Notes under the pieces: generated by a model
The model's input: only the letters and a program-made list of their open reading frames with translations
Databases searched by the model: none
What the model was told of the DNA's origin: nothing
In this document: piece by piece, positions 46,901 to 59,117 of the stretch
Layout: every line of letters starts with the position of its first letter
Position numbering within the stretch: position 1 is the stretch's first letter
Assembly: GCA_965153455.1 (NCBI GenBank)
Contig: OZ234503.1
Span: forward strand, 10,421,118 to 10,485,117
DNA length: 64,000 nucleotides
DNA from: Sphagnum compactum
Taxonomy: Eukaryota > Bryophyta > Sphagnopsida > Sphagnales
Reading direction: 5' to 3'
Made by a program: the position numbers and the translations under genes

Positions 46901-49900
46901 GGGTTATCCATTGAGGTATTATGGTACTCTAATGACAACAAGGCAATAAAAAAAAACTAAAATCTTGGTAGGTGCACAAACATTCATTTTTGATTGGATC
47001 ATGTATTTAGTTCATTTTGAATTTTTGAAAAGTCCAAAATTAACACATGACTCTTTGGAGATTGAAAATTTGAAAAAAAAAATTGATTTGGGATCATCAT
47101 ATGATGTAACAATAAATATCAATAATGTTTTGTCTCATTAGATGATCCAATAAATAGATGACATTCCAATGTTTTACCTCAAATTCAATAAAAGACTTCA
47201 TGTAACCACCAAGTTAGAAGCATAAGGGATTTTGGCCCCTAGGTAATAGGTCTATTTTTTTATGAGAATTTTTCAAAGATGATATTTTGGCTTTTGTTGA
47301 AACTTGAGATTAGTTATAGAGTCATAATATCTTGAAGGAGTTTTGGTTTCTTTGAGAGACTTTTGGAAGATTATATTTTTGCATGGTGAAATATTTGAGT
47401 TTCCATAATTCTTCTTTTGCCCTAAGACGCTTTTTAATGTACATGGCAAGGCCCCAGTTTGACACACACCTTGTTACCACAGTGAGTGTGAGTGTGTGTG
47501 TGTTTTCCAAAATTGTGAGGTAGGTGGGTTTGTGAAGGGTTCATCATGAAGGGGACTTAGCCAAATTTTGGCTACAGCTTAGAGGGGAAAGTAGAAAAGC
47601 TTAGGAATCATGCTACATGTTGGTGACATGCTAGAACGTACTGCATATACAGACATTTTTTAAATCCTCATAATATGGCGACAATGTACAATTTTTTTTC
47701 AAAGAAAGCTTTTGTACATGTTGCAAGGGCCTTTTTTGGTTTTATTTGGGTCGCCAGGATGCAAAATTTCGCCAAAAACAGAAACACTGGTTACCACTTA
47801 CCATCTATTGACTCAGTCAAGTATTGAGTTGTGTTTGAGATGAATTGCATTTTTACATACCTAACAGTTCAACAACGGTGCACACCCAGTGTGTACTATC
47901 AAAAAGGCCAATATTGCAGAGAGCCTGTTTTTTTGGGAGGGCGGGGAAGGAGGAGGAGGAGGAGGAGGCAAACTGCATCGCCATTCCTGTCTGAGGCGGC
48001 TGCAGCTAAACAAGAGACTTTAACAAGTGTTGGAAAATGGGAACAGGCCCCACCAAAAATTTTGGTGTCCAGTAACAAAATTATCAAACCGCCTTTGCAA
48101 AGTAGGAAAAAAAAAGAAAATTATGGAAAATCCATAGGTTGTGTTTTTTTTCTGTTGGGTGGAGGGAGGGAGACTAGTAAAGTACCTTACCCTAGGGTCA
48201 GTTTCGTCAATAAATAATCCTCAAAATAATGAAATAAAAATTTGTGAAAACATGAAGTTGACATGTTGAATATCATCATAATTATCATAGCCTACATTCT
48301 GAATAATTTCACTACTCATATCACAATATCATGGTAGATGATGGAAAATATATATAAACTCAAAATTAAAAAACGAATTCATTTTTTGAAAAAGAAATTT
48401 ATTCGTTTTGTCAATGTGGAAACTGACCCTAGGCTACGGTAGTAAATGAGAATGGGTGGGTTTCAGACTGATATTTTCTGACCCCATTTCAGCCTTTTCA
48501 AGGGGACTGAAAAAGGCTTCCTTTTCCATGCTGGTCGGTGTTGCAGGCAAGCTACTTTGACACATGGGTAGCTAGTGGGTCCCAGGGCATGAACTGGATC
48601 TATGTTGCTGGTACCAAGTAAGTGACAACTACTGGGTTCTTTTTAAGTCTTGTAGATCTTTAGGTGTATATATATATATATCTAGGGCTTTCAAGTTGTT
48701 GGGCATTCTAGCTTTGAATTTCTGTTGCTGCCCCAAACCATAACCTCTAATTCAGCAGCAAACCTTTGAGCCATTAACACCATGCTCAATCTGTTACCCT
48801 GATAGCAAGTGAACTTTTGCAACGGTTTTTTTTTTCCCCCTGAAACCGTGACAGAGCAATTTATTATTGATAATTGTGTCATGTAATCAAAATGGTAATC
48901 ATTCACAAGAAGATTTAATCAGATTTAGACATGTAAACAAGATATGGAAGTCTAAGAAAATCAAGCATCCTTATATAACCTGTTGTCGAAATCTTTTATA
49001 TTTTATTTTATTTCCAAATTATGGATAATTTGGGTCACTTGTTTTAGTAAAAAAGTTGTATTCTTCAGGTCAAAAAATCACAAAATTATCCAATAAAATA
49101 GATCACTGAATCATGGCACTCTTAATCTTTTTCATGGAAATAAAAAATGAGAAACTCACCAAAAGAGTCGAACTTTATTTTCCCCCCTTCTGTTTTGGGT
49201 TGGGTGGAAAAATATGAAAGAACAAGAGGAGAATACATCTGCCTCTGTGTGTGTGTGTGTCTCTCTCTCTATGCATATATAATGAATGAAAATGTGTTGG
49301 GAGTTTAGGTACATCAAAAAGAACAGAGTTGGGAGCAACTTTTGTTTTTGTTTTTTTGGACAACTGTTGTCATTTTCTGACCAAAAAATTTTGGAAATTT
49401 ATGTTAGTTGAGTGTAAATTCGACTAATTTTTCTTTTTTTGGGAAATTTTTGACAACTATTTTAATATCACCAAAAAAAAACAACTGATTGGGAGAGTTT
49501 TTCACTAATTTCCAGCTAAGGATGGGAAAGAGCAGAATCGATCACATGCAAATTCAATTGTTCCTATCCTTTCCAATTATGTGAACTGATATATGTAAAA
49601 CAAAGTAAGCCCATTGCCCATTGTCCTTTTCTTTATTTTGCTGTAGTGTTCTTTTGCAATGAAGTTTGGCAGGTCCTTATTGAGCAAGCCCATTGATTAG
49701 ACAAGGTTCCAAACTAATGCACAAGAGTGTTTTTCCTGTTAATCTATTGTCCAATTATATGGACATGGTGAGGGCAATTGTCACTTCTGTGGCACAACTT
49801 AACGTATGTTGTGCCTCAGGCAATTTGAAGATTAAGTTATTGAACACCATTTACCATTAGGGTTTCCCCCACAGGGATGGGGAAGGTTTTGGGCTTTGAG

Positions 49901-51190
49901 GTTTAGGGTTTAGACATGGTGTCATTCTTCTGCTCACAACATCCCAAAGGAGTTTAGAGTTCCTAAATCACATCTCTCATGAGGGCCCCATCAAGTGCAG
50001 CTGAAAAGTTGATTAGGCCTCTGTGGTTTACAAATCAATGAACTTGAAAAACAAGATGTTTCCAAAGATTTCACACTCTTGCACGGTTTTGTTGTCTGAT
50101 CCACAGCTAAATCCTAAACCCTAAACCACGTATTCGGTTTGAAAGGGTAAAAGTCCACAAAACCATAGCACTTGCTTCAACTGAATTGTCACAACCGAGA
50201 GACAGTTACAGGTATAACCACTTGTGAAGTGTGTGGTGTTTATTGACAGCTTTTGGTTCCTTGGTATGTGATCAACAGACTTACCCAATTGATAGGGACA
50301 AAATCCTGATGCAAAGTTTTTTATTAAAGCAAAACAAATTGTTCAACTACCTTCATGATCATGATTCATATCCCCCTTGTTTCACAATCATAGGCTTTTA
50401 GTGTAGGGCAATGCTCTGCCAACATAATAACCGAGCACTGGACTGGCATGTCCTGCACAGGGTTGTTTCACAAAACAGATCGCCGGCCTACTAGGTTATT
50501 ACAACCCCATGCAGGTTGAGAAGAGTCTGGAATTCTATTTTTAATGAAAACTGGATTATGTGACACAGCACCCTGCAGTGCACCAGCCCATTGGAAACCC
50601 ATTATGACTCAGTTCTGGATGAACTACAACTGAGTTACCAAGGATCCACCTTGGTAACCTATCACCACCTCCTACTACCTAGGTAAACTACTTATGTAAG
50701 TGGGGTAAGTATGTAAATAGGTAAGGTGTGGTAGATAATTACTAATTACTATGTAGGTAGTTAAGTAAATAAGGCCAGTTTTGTAGCTACTAGGAAGATA
50801 GATGCATGTGCCTGGTTAGTATAGAGCTAACCACTATGGTTAGCAATGGGACAGAAATAAAATGAGAGCATGTTTCCTGTCCACACACCATCCATCCTGC
50901 ATGGTGCGCTTGTCGCCCATGGGTGCTGATCATTCTGTCCCCTGGCATTAGCCTAGGCCAAAAAAGGGGTACTGAAAATAGTTAGGAATAATTAGGTGGT
51001 ACGTTAAACAAGAAGAATTGAGTGGAATTTTTACACTATGCAATGACAACCTAAGGTCCATAACCCTTGTTTTCACCTCGTAGTATTGAGGATTTTGTGT
51101 TGATGAAAAGTTGAAGAATGTGTCCTTCTAGATAGAAAACCTTGAACTGACATACTAAAGTGAATTCTGTACCTGCCATTGATGTCATTA
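46901..51190. other. Long unassigned stretch with simple repeats
   Basis: No gene recognised. Simple repeats: (GTGT) near 47.49 kb, (AGG)n at about 47945-47970, (TA)n at about 48670, and GTGTGT followed by CTCTCT at about 49241-49270. AAACCCTAAAC heptamers occur at about 50.11 kb. Frames at 47831-48217 plus and 48691-48906 minus have no domain signature. Confidence 0.4.
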
Positions 51191-51332
51191 CTCAACCCTA
51201 AACACTAAACCCTAAATAGTAATCAGTTTTCATTTTTATTAATTATTCAAGCCTAAACCCTAACACTAAATAATAATCAGGTTTCACTGCTATTAATGAC
51301 TCAACCCTAAACCCTAAATAATAATCTGGTGT
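51191..51332. repeat. Three short tandem units containing AAACCCTAAA
   Basis: actcaaccctaaa...aaataataatcagg...tttcatttttattaat is repeated about three times at 50-60 bp spacing. Each unit carries one or two telomere-like heptamers. Confidence 0.7.
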
Positions 51333-53472
51333 GAAACTCTGGTGATATTCACAGCTGTATCAGAGGACTTTGTTGTCTCAAATTCCATCTGAGCTTGCCA
51401 CTTTATGATCCAAATTCTGGTGATAATCGGTATCCATAAGCAGAATGCATGTGATGCCAAGTTCATCAAAAGCTCAACTGCAGAGCTCCAACAGGATCGA
51501 CCAGCATGGAGTACACACCAATTGTTACCTGTTGAGCTTACCTAATAGAGCACCCAAGAGAGCCAGCAATTAGGCACCTTTTCCACATAAACACTTCACA
51601 GAAAAAAAAAGTACACTTGAGCTTCAATCGACCCCTTTCCTTTTTACACAACAAACACATTGAGAGTTCATAGATCCAACATTGTGCTCCTCATAGATCC
51701 ACACCAAATTTACAATATCACAGTGTTAATTGGATGACCCATTTGCCTCCAATCCTCTGAATGATGAAGAAGAAATTATTCTCTTTGTCTTTGTTGCCTT
51801 TGATGTTTAGACTTTTCAGTCCTAAAAGTAGCAAAAGTATCCGTACAGAGGGTTCCAAGTTTATGCATCCATTTGTCACCAGTTTACAATAAAAACCAAA
51901 CTGTTTTAGTTATGTTTTTTTCAGGCTTTCCCACTATGACTAAACATCTTGTTATAACTGAACATGACAGCTTGCTGTATTGTGATTATTGTGAACTCAA
52001 TCATATCCACCCCAAGTCTCTGTTTGGAGCTTTGAGTGCTTTCATATCTGCACCCCCTTACCTCTGTGTTGAAAATAAACTTCCACACCCTGAGTTCAAT
52101 GCAAGCCTGAAACAACACCGCACACTTCTGAGCTTCAAAATCCATGAATTTAGAGAATCTTTCTTCCACATCTTGTGGCCCCCTGAGAAGTCATATTAAG
52201 TGCATTGATGTTACATTGTGACTACTTTTTATGTACTATGGAATGGTCAAGTCCCTGCCCATTATATTGTGTAAGATGCCAAGCGAGCCCATCAAGGCTA
52301 GGTGATACCCAACATAATAGGCAAGGGTGAGGCTATTCCATGATATTTAAGGTCTAGGGTGGCAGATTCAATGTTTTGTTTTTTTAATTCATGTTCAACA
52401 GACACATTTTGGTGACTATTACAAGTGCATGATCATCATGGGAAGGTTATGTCTATATGTAGTTGAGAAAATGACACAATCTGCCACCTCAGACCTTAAT
52501 GTTGCACAAAAGACAGTGGGGGGAAAACACCTTGATGAGCTCCAGATCAAATTCCTGAAGCTCCATGTAACACAACCAGCACATTCTGCTGTTTGGCTAC
52601 TCCATGCAACTCCCATAATTCTGCGGATTTGTGAGTGCTCAAAACACCACTGCAACATATCACATAAATGGGAGAATGCTACAATTGCAATGCTATAATG
52701 ACAAAAACAAGAACATAGCTTAACTTCCTGAGAACTAAACATAAGAGGTTTCAGGTTCATTGCAATGGGGGCCACATTGTATAGTCAATTGTACCTTCAG
52801 AAGCTTGAGGTCTAACTTAGGCCCACTTGCGGGATATTTTCCATGCACATTTTGATTGCAGACTCCAAGAGCATCAACCTTCATTTCCTCCAAAAACATT
52901 CCAGCCCTCTATCAAGAGGGTGAATCACAGTCCTCACCCAAATAAACCTTAAACTCTGAACCTTTAACCTTAGAATCCCTGAACCTTAAACCCTGAACCT
53001 TAGACCCCAAACCTTGAAGCTTAGAACCCCTGAACCTTAAACTCTAGATCTAAAAACTGCAGAGAAATGGGGAGAGGTGCAACCTTTGCATGCTTCTCAG
53101 CAGCAATGCAGCAAGCCACTTGTGTGTACCTTCCATGATTGAGTGCACCCAGGTGGATCTGTCAGACAATCACTGTGTGGTGGAGGTTAAGACTATTTCC
53201 ACCCAGTTTCAAGTATGTACTTCTGAATTGGAGTTTGATCTCATGAACACTGACAATAAAAGGGAAATCAACTATGCAACATACCTGCAAGAACCCTGGA
53301 CTAGAGAAGTTGAATGAGCACCCACAATGAACCATTGTGTAAGTAAGAAACATGAATCATGGCACTTTTTATTGTGAGGGAAAAAACACCCTGTGGGTTG
53401 CCCAAACGCATCATGTACATACTGGACAAGATGAAGGCTTTCATGTCTACCTTGCAGGAACTAGACTGCAAC
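51333..53472. other. Unassigned stretch with a degenerate CCTTAAAC tract
   Basis: Overlapping frames at 51873-52199 plus, 51921-52169 minus, 52419-52775 minus and 52429-52698 plus are open but have no recognised motif; one or two may be accidental. At 52945-53050 aaccttaaactctgaacctt-like words form a degenerate telomere-like tract. Confidence 0.4.
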
Positions 53473-54137
53473 AAGTTGCTCATCACATAATGGCTCTGCC
53501 CTTTAAATGACATCCATAAGGATGATAAATATTCAACATACTAAATTGGAAACACATGGTGGTTAGCATGGTGAAGCCCAATTGGATCCTTATGTTATGT
53601 TGGAAATGTTTCTATAGTGGAGTCTATAATGTAGGGATACCAAACTTTGGCCCATTACTGAGTGCATCACAATGTCTCTACCCTGAAGGGCAGAGCCTAC
53701 AAACCACCTGACTCATGTGGGCGGTTGCAGATTTGACCATAACCACTTCACATTTGTCGTAAACATATGCAAGAAAGGCACATTGCAAAATCTGATGCAA
53801 CCCATTATTAGTGGGTCCATCTCTGAGATGGGGCAGCAGTTACTATCTATGGCATAGGGAGGAGGTTCGCTCAATCATGTTAGCTTTGTCCGTCTAGTGT
53901 TAAGTTTGTTGGCTCTGCCCTTTAGGGTAGAGATATTGAGATGCACCCTGAAATGAGCCAAAGTTTGGTATCCATACATTTTAGGGTCAGGTGGTGTCCA
54001 CAACAGAAACATAATAGGCATAATTAAAGGACACTCTTGGGCTTTACCATGCTACTCACTATGTGTTTCCAATTTACGTTGTTGAATATTTGTCATCTTA
54101 ATTTAAAGGGCAGAGCCATTATGCGAAGAGCTGCTTG
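53473..54137. mobile_element. Inverted-repeat element, 665 bp with arms of about 225 bp
   Basis: The left arm (53473 to about 53700) and right arm (about 53908 to 54137) are inverted copies. Shared blocks include cataatggctctgccctttaa, caaatattcaacaacgtaaa-like sequence, ttggaaacacat, agcatggt, ggataccaaactttggc and tctctaccctgaagggcagagcc. Each arm also starts with ggctctgccctt and ends with aagggcagagcc, so an arm looks like a roughly 205 bp mini-element with its own inverted ends. No target duplication or coding sequence was found. Confidence 0.75.
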
Positions 54138-55183
54138 CCTTTCTTTTCCCTACTGAAAACCCTTACCACCCCGACTCAAATGCAACTAAATGCAGAACAG
54201 CACATTAGACCTCCCTCTACAACTCATGGGATTGCACATTTCAAAGAGTTTTAATTTGGGTTCTAACCAATGTTGTGTGGTACCTAGGTTCCAGGAGGAA
54301 CCTCCGGTTCTGGTTCTGAAAATTTTCAAGGATTTGGTTCTAATTAGGTTTCGATTTTAGTTTTTCAAGTATGGGACCTAGTTCTGATTTCCGTCTTTAA
54401 ATTCAAAGGGCAATTTCGATTCTAGTTCTTTTTTATTTTCAACATAGGCCAATTCCTGGTTCTAGGGTAGGTTAGGTTCAAGGTAATCTTCTAGTTCGAT
54501 TCCAAAATCTGAAACATTGATGGAACAATGAAACAAGGCAAATTTTTATTGCAAAAATAATCAGATTATTACATAGGCTTAATAAGGTCAAATTAAGCCA
54601 AATTAATATTTTTAAACTTTAAATTACACTACTAGTTCATAATATACTTTTAGAATCTAAACTCCACTACTAGTTCTTAACAGATCAATACCAAGTTTTT
54701 TAATGCCAATTGATCTCATGTTTTACCATGTCATTCATTTGTATGCCAACTTTGAAATGAGTCATCTTCCCACCCTTGAAATCAGCCTTCAAACTCTTTC
54801 AAGCGTGCTATAATTCTCCCCTAACATCCCCCAATTCCCCTTGCAAAACCCACCCCAAATATCCCCAAATTTGCCCCCAAAATCATCCCCTCGAAAACCC
54901 CCAATTCACCCCCACATTACCCACAAACAGACCTTCAAATCTGCCCTCAAAAACAGCCCCAAATCAACCCCTCAAAATTTTCCCAATTCATCCCCTTTTT
55001 GCCCACATGTAACCCCGAAATTTGCCCTAATTCAGCCTTCAATTCTATCCTAACTTTGCCAAAATTTAAAGAGCCAAAATTTAAAGAACAAGATAACTAA
55101 AATGCAAAGTGCCATAACAAGGAAGAAACAAAAAATAAAATGAAAGCTAGCAAATTTATAGGTTACATCATATCCAATTCCTA
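54138..55183. other. Unassigned sequence between the inverted-repeat element and the copia element
   Basis: 54.28-54.50 kb is rich in ggttctggttctag-like words. 54.80-55.05 kb is C/A-rich (aacccaccccaaatatcccc and similar), giving open Pro-rich frames without motif. No gene called. Confidence 0.4.
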
Positions 55184-55188
55184 GGGCA
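55184..55188 (+). repeat. Copia target-site duplication, left (gggca)
   Basis: gggca directly precedes the TGTTGA start of the 5' LTR and is repeated exactly at 61401-61405 after the 3' LTR. Confidence 0.9.
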
Positions 55189-55570
55189 TGTTGACAAACT
55201 AACACTCCTGATTTTCTAAAAACCACCGACCTATCAATTACAACTGGTCTTCTAGAAGCCATTGATCAACTAGCTTTTCCAGTTATAGAAAATCACTTCA
55301 AGTTATATAACAAATCTAGGTAGTCACTATTAGCTAAATCCTTCTAAATTCAAAAGAGTCACTTTGAGTTGCAAAAGGTCACTCCAATTAATTGACATGG
55401 ATCGAAAAATGGTGACCTAATTTAGAACATTAAATTTGAACTGTAGATGCATGAGCATGAGAATAGTTAGAAAAATGTATATATTGTTGTTTGCTTCACT
55501 TGTTTCTTCACCCTTTTGTAATTATAGTAATTGCTTCTTGATTTAATACAAGAGTTTATTTATGTTTTCA
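55189..55570 (+). repeat. Copia 5' LTR, 382 bp
   Basis: Starts tgttgacaaactaacact and ends ttatgttttca, so TG...CA. A TATA-like atgtatatattg lies at about 55477. The paired 3' LTR ends in AA and not CA. Confidence 0.95.
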
Positions 55571-55583
55571 TGATATCAGAGTG
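55571..55583 (+). other. Primer-binding site, initiator tRNA-Met type
   Basis: tgatatcagagtg lies immediately after the LTR and differs at two positions from the usual plant copia site TGGTATCAGAGCN. Confidence 0.85.
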
Positions 55584-55683
55584 AGATCAAAGCTTCTAAG
55601 TGTAGTGTATAATTCTTTGATTATACCAAATAAATATTTGCACATTATTTGTTAACATTTTGAGTGGGGAGCAGATTTTCATT

Positions 55684-56750
55684 ATGTTTGAAGCTAATAA
55701 GCTTCAAGGGTCTAAAAATTTTGGAGTTTGGAAAGTGAAGATTAGAATAGTCTTTAAACTGGAAGGATTGTGGGATTTTGTATGCCCTTTGGTGCAAATT
55801 TGTGTAAGACATCAAGTGTTGAGAAATCAACCAAATGAAGGGGAAGGAATGGAAGATGTAGAAGCACCAAAAGTAATTGTTGAAGTGGTGCCTGCAAATG
55901 CTCCAAAAGTGGTGGACACAAAGGTCATCAAAAATTGAAAGAACAAGGCTTTGGCCATCATCATCATGTCAGTAAAGGATAAACTGATTCCTTACATTGC
56001 TAATGTGCAAGAGCCAAATACATGTTGGGAGATCTTGACCAAGCTTTTTGAGTCATAGAACTTTGCACGAACATTGTACATGGTCAACAAGTTGCACTCT
56101 TCGAGACTTCAAGAAGATGCACATGTGAATGATCTTGTCAAGACTATCAAGGAAATTGTGATGCAATTAGCTACAAGAGGAGAGATAATTCAAGATGCTA
56201 TGGTGATCCATATCATCTTGAATGTGCTACCATCAAGTTATGAAACTTTTGTCCAAACAATCATTACACAGGATCAGCTTCCTTCCTTTGACAAGTTGAC
56301 AAGTAAATTACTATTGTCCATGAGGCAAAATGAAAAACCAAGACATTTGGAAAAAGTAGTGATGAAGAAGCACTATTTTTCAGAACCAACAGAGGTCGAT
56401 TTCAATTACATTTTGGCAATCAAAGAGTACATTCCAACGGATTTGGAAGATGATATAGTCAATTCGCAGGAAGCAAGGACCCAACAAATGATAACCGAAC
56501 GATGGGAGTTACTTCGATCATGCGATGCTTGAAAGACTTCCACAGTGGCTGGTGGGCCATTAGTGGTATCTGTAAGTAGTTGTGGAAGACAAGGTTTACA
56601 AGCTTGAAAATGCCCTAGTGATTGCAACAACTACCATGAGTTGTATCATTGCACAAGGGAATGTCCATACCTTGAAAATGATAATCAAAATTTTCCACAC
56701 CTTGTGGCAAATGTCATTGAGAAGGATGACAAAAAGAAGCAAGAGGTTTA
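55684..56750 (+). pseudogene. Copia gag (UBN2-type) with degraded zinc knuckle
   Basis: ATG 55684 begins a gag-like protein (NKLQGSKNFGVWKVKI, LEGLWDF). The frame is broken by stops at 55938 and 56059, then is open to 56532 (LYMVNKLHSSRLQEDAHVND, LNVLPSSYETFVQTI, LPSFDKLTSKLL). A later frameshifted stretch near 56.60-56.67 kb reads KCPSDCNNYHELYHCTREC, a decayed CCHC zinc knuckle. An upstream non-ATG codon keeps the same frame open from 55660, but ATG is the natural start. Gag would form the cytoplasmic particle of an active copia element. This copy cannot make it intact. Confidence 0.85.
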
Positions 56751-56990
56751 AATAAACATGCCTGAGATGTTCAAAGCTCATGTGTTGACAGTTGCAACAC
56801 ATCAAAAGACTAATCATATGAAGGAAAAGATTGTTGATGAATTTTTTGACCAAGAGAAGGGAAATGACTATGATCTCCACATTATCATAGGATTTTTGAA
56901 GGAACTAAAAGCTACAATGATGGTAATCAACAAGTTTTTTCAAAGGACTAGTGAAGTCTATAGATGCAAATACAATCAAGTTTGAAGGAG
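56751..56990 (+). pseudogene. Copia protease region, active site not recognisable
   Basis: A 75-residue frame (56758-56985) covers the interval where the aspartic protease belongs. The position expected to hold the DSGA active-site motif reads ELKA in FLKELKATMMVINKFFQ, so the catalytic motif appears lost. The alignment is by eye and moderately uncertain. Confidence 0.5.
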
Positions 56991-58320
56991 GCCATATTCA
57001 TGTGATTTGTGGGAAAGGAAAAATATTTTTTTCCCACAATGGAGCAATAAAACATGTTCAAGATGTTCTCTATGTTCCTAACGTACACAAGAATTTGTTG
57101 TCAATAGGAACAATTGCAGACAAGGGATGTTTTATTGTGTTTAGATCACAAAATTGTTGCATCATAATGAATAACCAACCATCCAAGATTATTGCGATGG
57201 GAATTCGTGATGAGACTAATGGGCTCTACAAAATCAATGCTACTACACAAATCACTAAAATTAATTTAGCACGAATTAATTTTGAAAGTGAACTATGGCA
57301 TTGTTGTCTTGGGCATCTACATTACCAAGGATTACACACTTTATTTCGAAAAGGTAGAGCTATGGTATTGCCATCAATACATGTGATCAAACACATTTGT
57401 AGCAATTGCATGTTAGTTAAACAACACTTGGAACCGGTTTTGAAGCACAACAATACAAGAAAAAAGGAGGTGAATGAGTTTATTCATTCAGACTTGTGTG
57501 GTCCACTACCACATGCTTCATTATCTAATTTTAATTATTTCCTAACTTTTATTAATGATTGTAGTTGGAAATTTTGGACTTACTTTCTCAAAGTAAAAAG
57601 TAAAGTAAAGACTTATTTTCAACCTTTGAGAAATTTAAGGTTTTCAAAAGGATGATTGAAAAACATGGAAGGAAGAGGATCAAAATTCTAAGGACCAATA
57701 AAGGAAGAGAGTTTCTATCAAAGGAGTCCATTTCCTTTTGTGAACAAAGTGACATACAAAGGCAATTCCTTACTTCTTATACCCCACACCAAAACGGTGT
57801 TGCAAAAAGGAAAAATAGAACCATCTTAGAGAAAATAAGGAACACGGCAGTAGAAAGCAATTGTCCACAATACCTTTGGACTAAAGTAGTGAGCAATGCT
57901 ACATACCTCACCAATAGGAGTCCATCTAATTCCAATGGAGGTTTTTCACCAAAACATATCTATAGTGGCAATCCTTCAATGTCGAGCCATTTATGAGTCT
58001 TTGGATGTTTAGCTTATGTCCATATCCCACCAGTCAAGAGGGATAAGTTGCAAGCAAAATAAACACAATGTATGTTTGTGGGTTATGATGAGCATTCTAA
58101 AGCTTTTAGATGTTACAACCCAGAAACCAAGAAAATCATGGTTTCAAAGGACATCATGTTTGATGAGATGTCATGGGTTTCCAAGGTACTTTTCCTACAA
58201 AAGAGATGGTGACAGAACCTATGAACGATACCATACTATTGTCATTATCAGAGGAGCTAGGAATAGATGCAAGGTGGCCAAGAGAAGGAGCGAAGGATAC
58301 ATAATTAGGTGAAGATGTTT
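56951..58320 (+). pseudogene. Copia pre-integrase and integrase, two of three DDE acids changed
   Basis: 56951-57655 carries the GAG-pre-integrase zinc-binding segment (LWHCCLGHLHYQGLHTL, then CSNCMLVKQ) and the start of the integrase core (IHSDLCGPLPHA with the first D, then FINDCSWKFW). After a frameshift near 57650 the frame 57652-57996 gives KILRTNKGREFL, PHQNGVAKRKNRTI and a C-terminal stretch. Copia elements normally have RTDNGGEF and NGVAERKNR there, so D is N and E is K at the second and third catalytic positions. The frame continues with stops to about 58.2 kb (VFGCLAYVHIP, MFVGYDEHSKAFR). The enzyme that inserts the cDNA into host DNA cannot work in this copy. Confidence 0.85.
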
Positions 58321-58377
58321 TTCAGGATGAAGATCAAGGTCTATAGCATGATAAAGACCTTGTTGATGGGTAGATGC

Positions 58378-59117
58378 AAGCTACAATGGCTCAATATTAG
58401 CAAAAATCACATTCCCTACAAGTCCATACAAGATTCTTTAAAATAATTCAAATGAACATGGTTGTTACTTTAAAAAATGTTACTATCCTAATACTTGAAT
58501 AATACATGTTCCATCACCTATAAACCTTCCCAAATCTATATGAAAACTTGTATTTAATGTAGCTGATATCATCTTTTAATTTGAAGTCCTAAAAGGAAAA
58601 CCCATAAAGTTCGAAGGAATAATGCCCCATCTAAAATTTTCAAAGACATATGTTTTTGGGACAAAGAAATTTAAAAATAAATAAAGATTGCAATTCATAT
58701 GGACTTATGAACATATGGTCAAATTTTAACCATTCAAAAGTCCTTAATTATTAAACAGTTAAGGTTTTCAAAAACAATCTTCCACATATGAGTTTATCAT
58801 CATGTATTACATTACATATTGAATCTTAATAACAAATTTGGAATGTGAATTGATATAAGTTTTTACATTTTGTGATGTTTCAGTTAGATGACCAGTCCAT
58901 ATTTTTCAACTTCAAAAGTCCATTACTACTAACAAATGATTCTTTTATCAATAAATAACCACATAGTTATCTTCATGATGAAACTATTAATTTAGATCCA
59001 AGTCCCAATTAGTAGATATAAGGATACATTAATCACCATACGCATTTGAATAAAGGGTACCCAGGGAAAAAACACCGTTTTTTTACAAAAGTGAACCACC
59101 ATAGCTTGCATCTACCC
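58378..59117. mobile_element. Nested terminal-inverted-repeat element in copia, 740 bp
   Basis: gggtagatgcaagcta at 58378 is the exact inverse of tagcttgcatctaccc ending at 59117, with weaker pairing further in (caatggct against accaccat). Copia-like coding similarity stops on the left and resumes on the right (59.12-59.25 kb), which supports insertion. The interior is AT-rich and non-coding, with aaaagtcc-containing subterminal repeats near 58.73 and 58.91 kb. No exact target duplication is visible (gat against taa), so superfamily is open: Harbinger, Mutator or hAT-type miniature elements are candidates. Confidence 0.75.
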
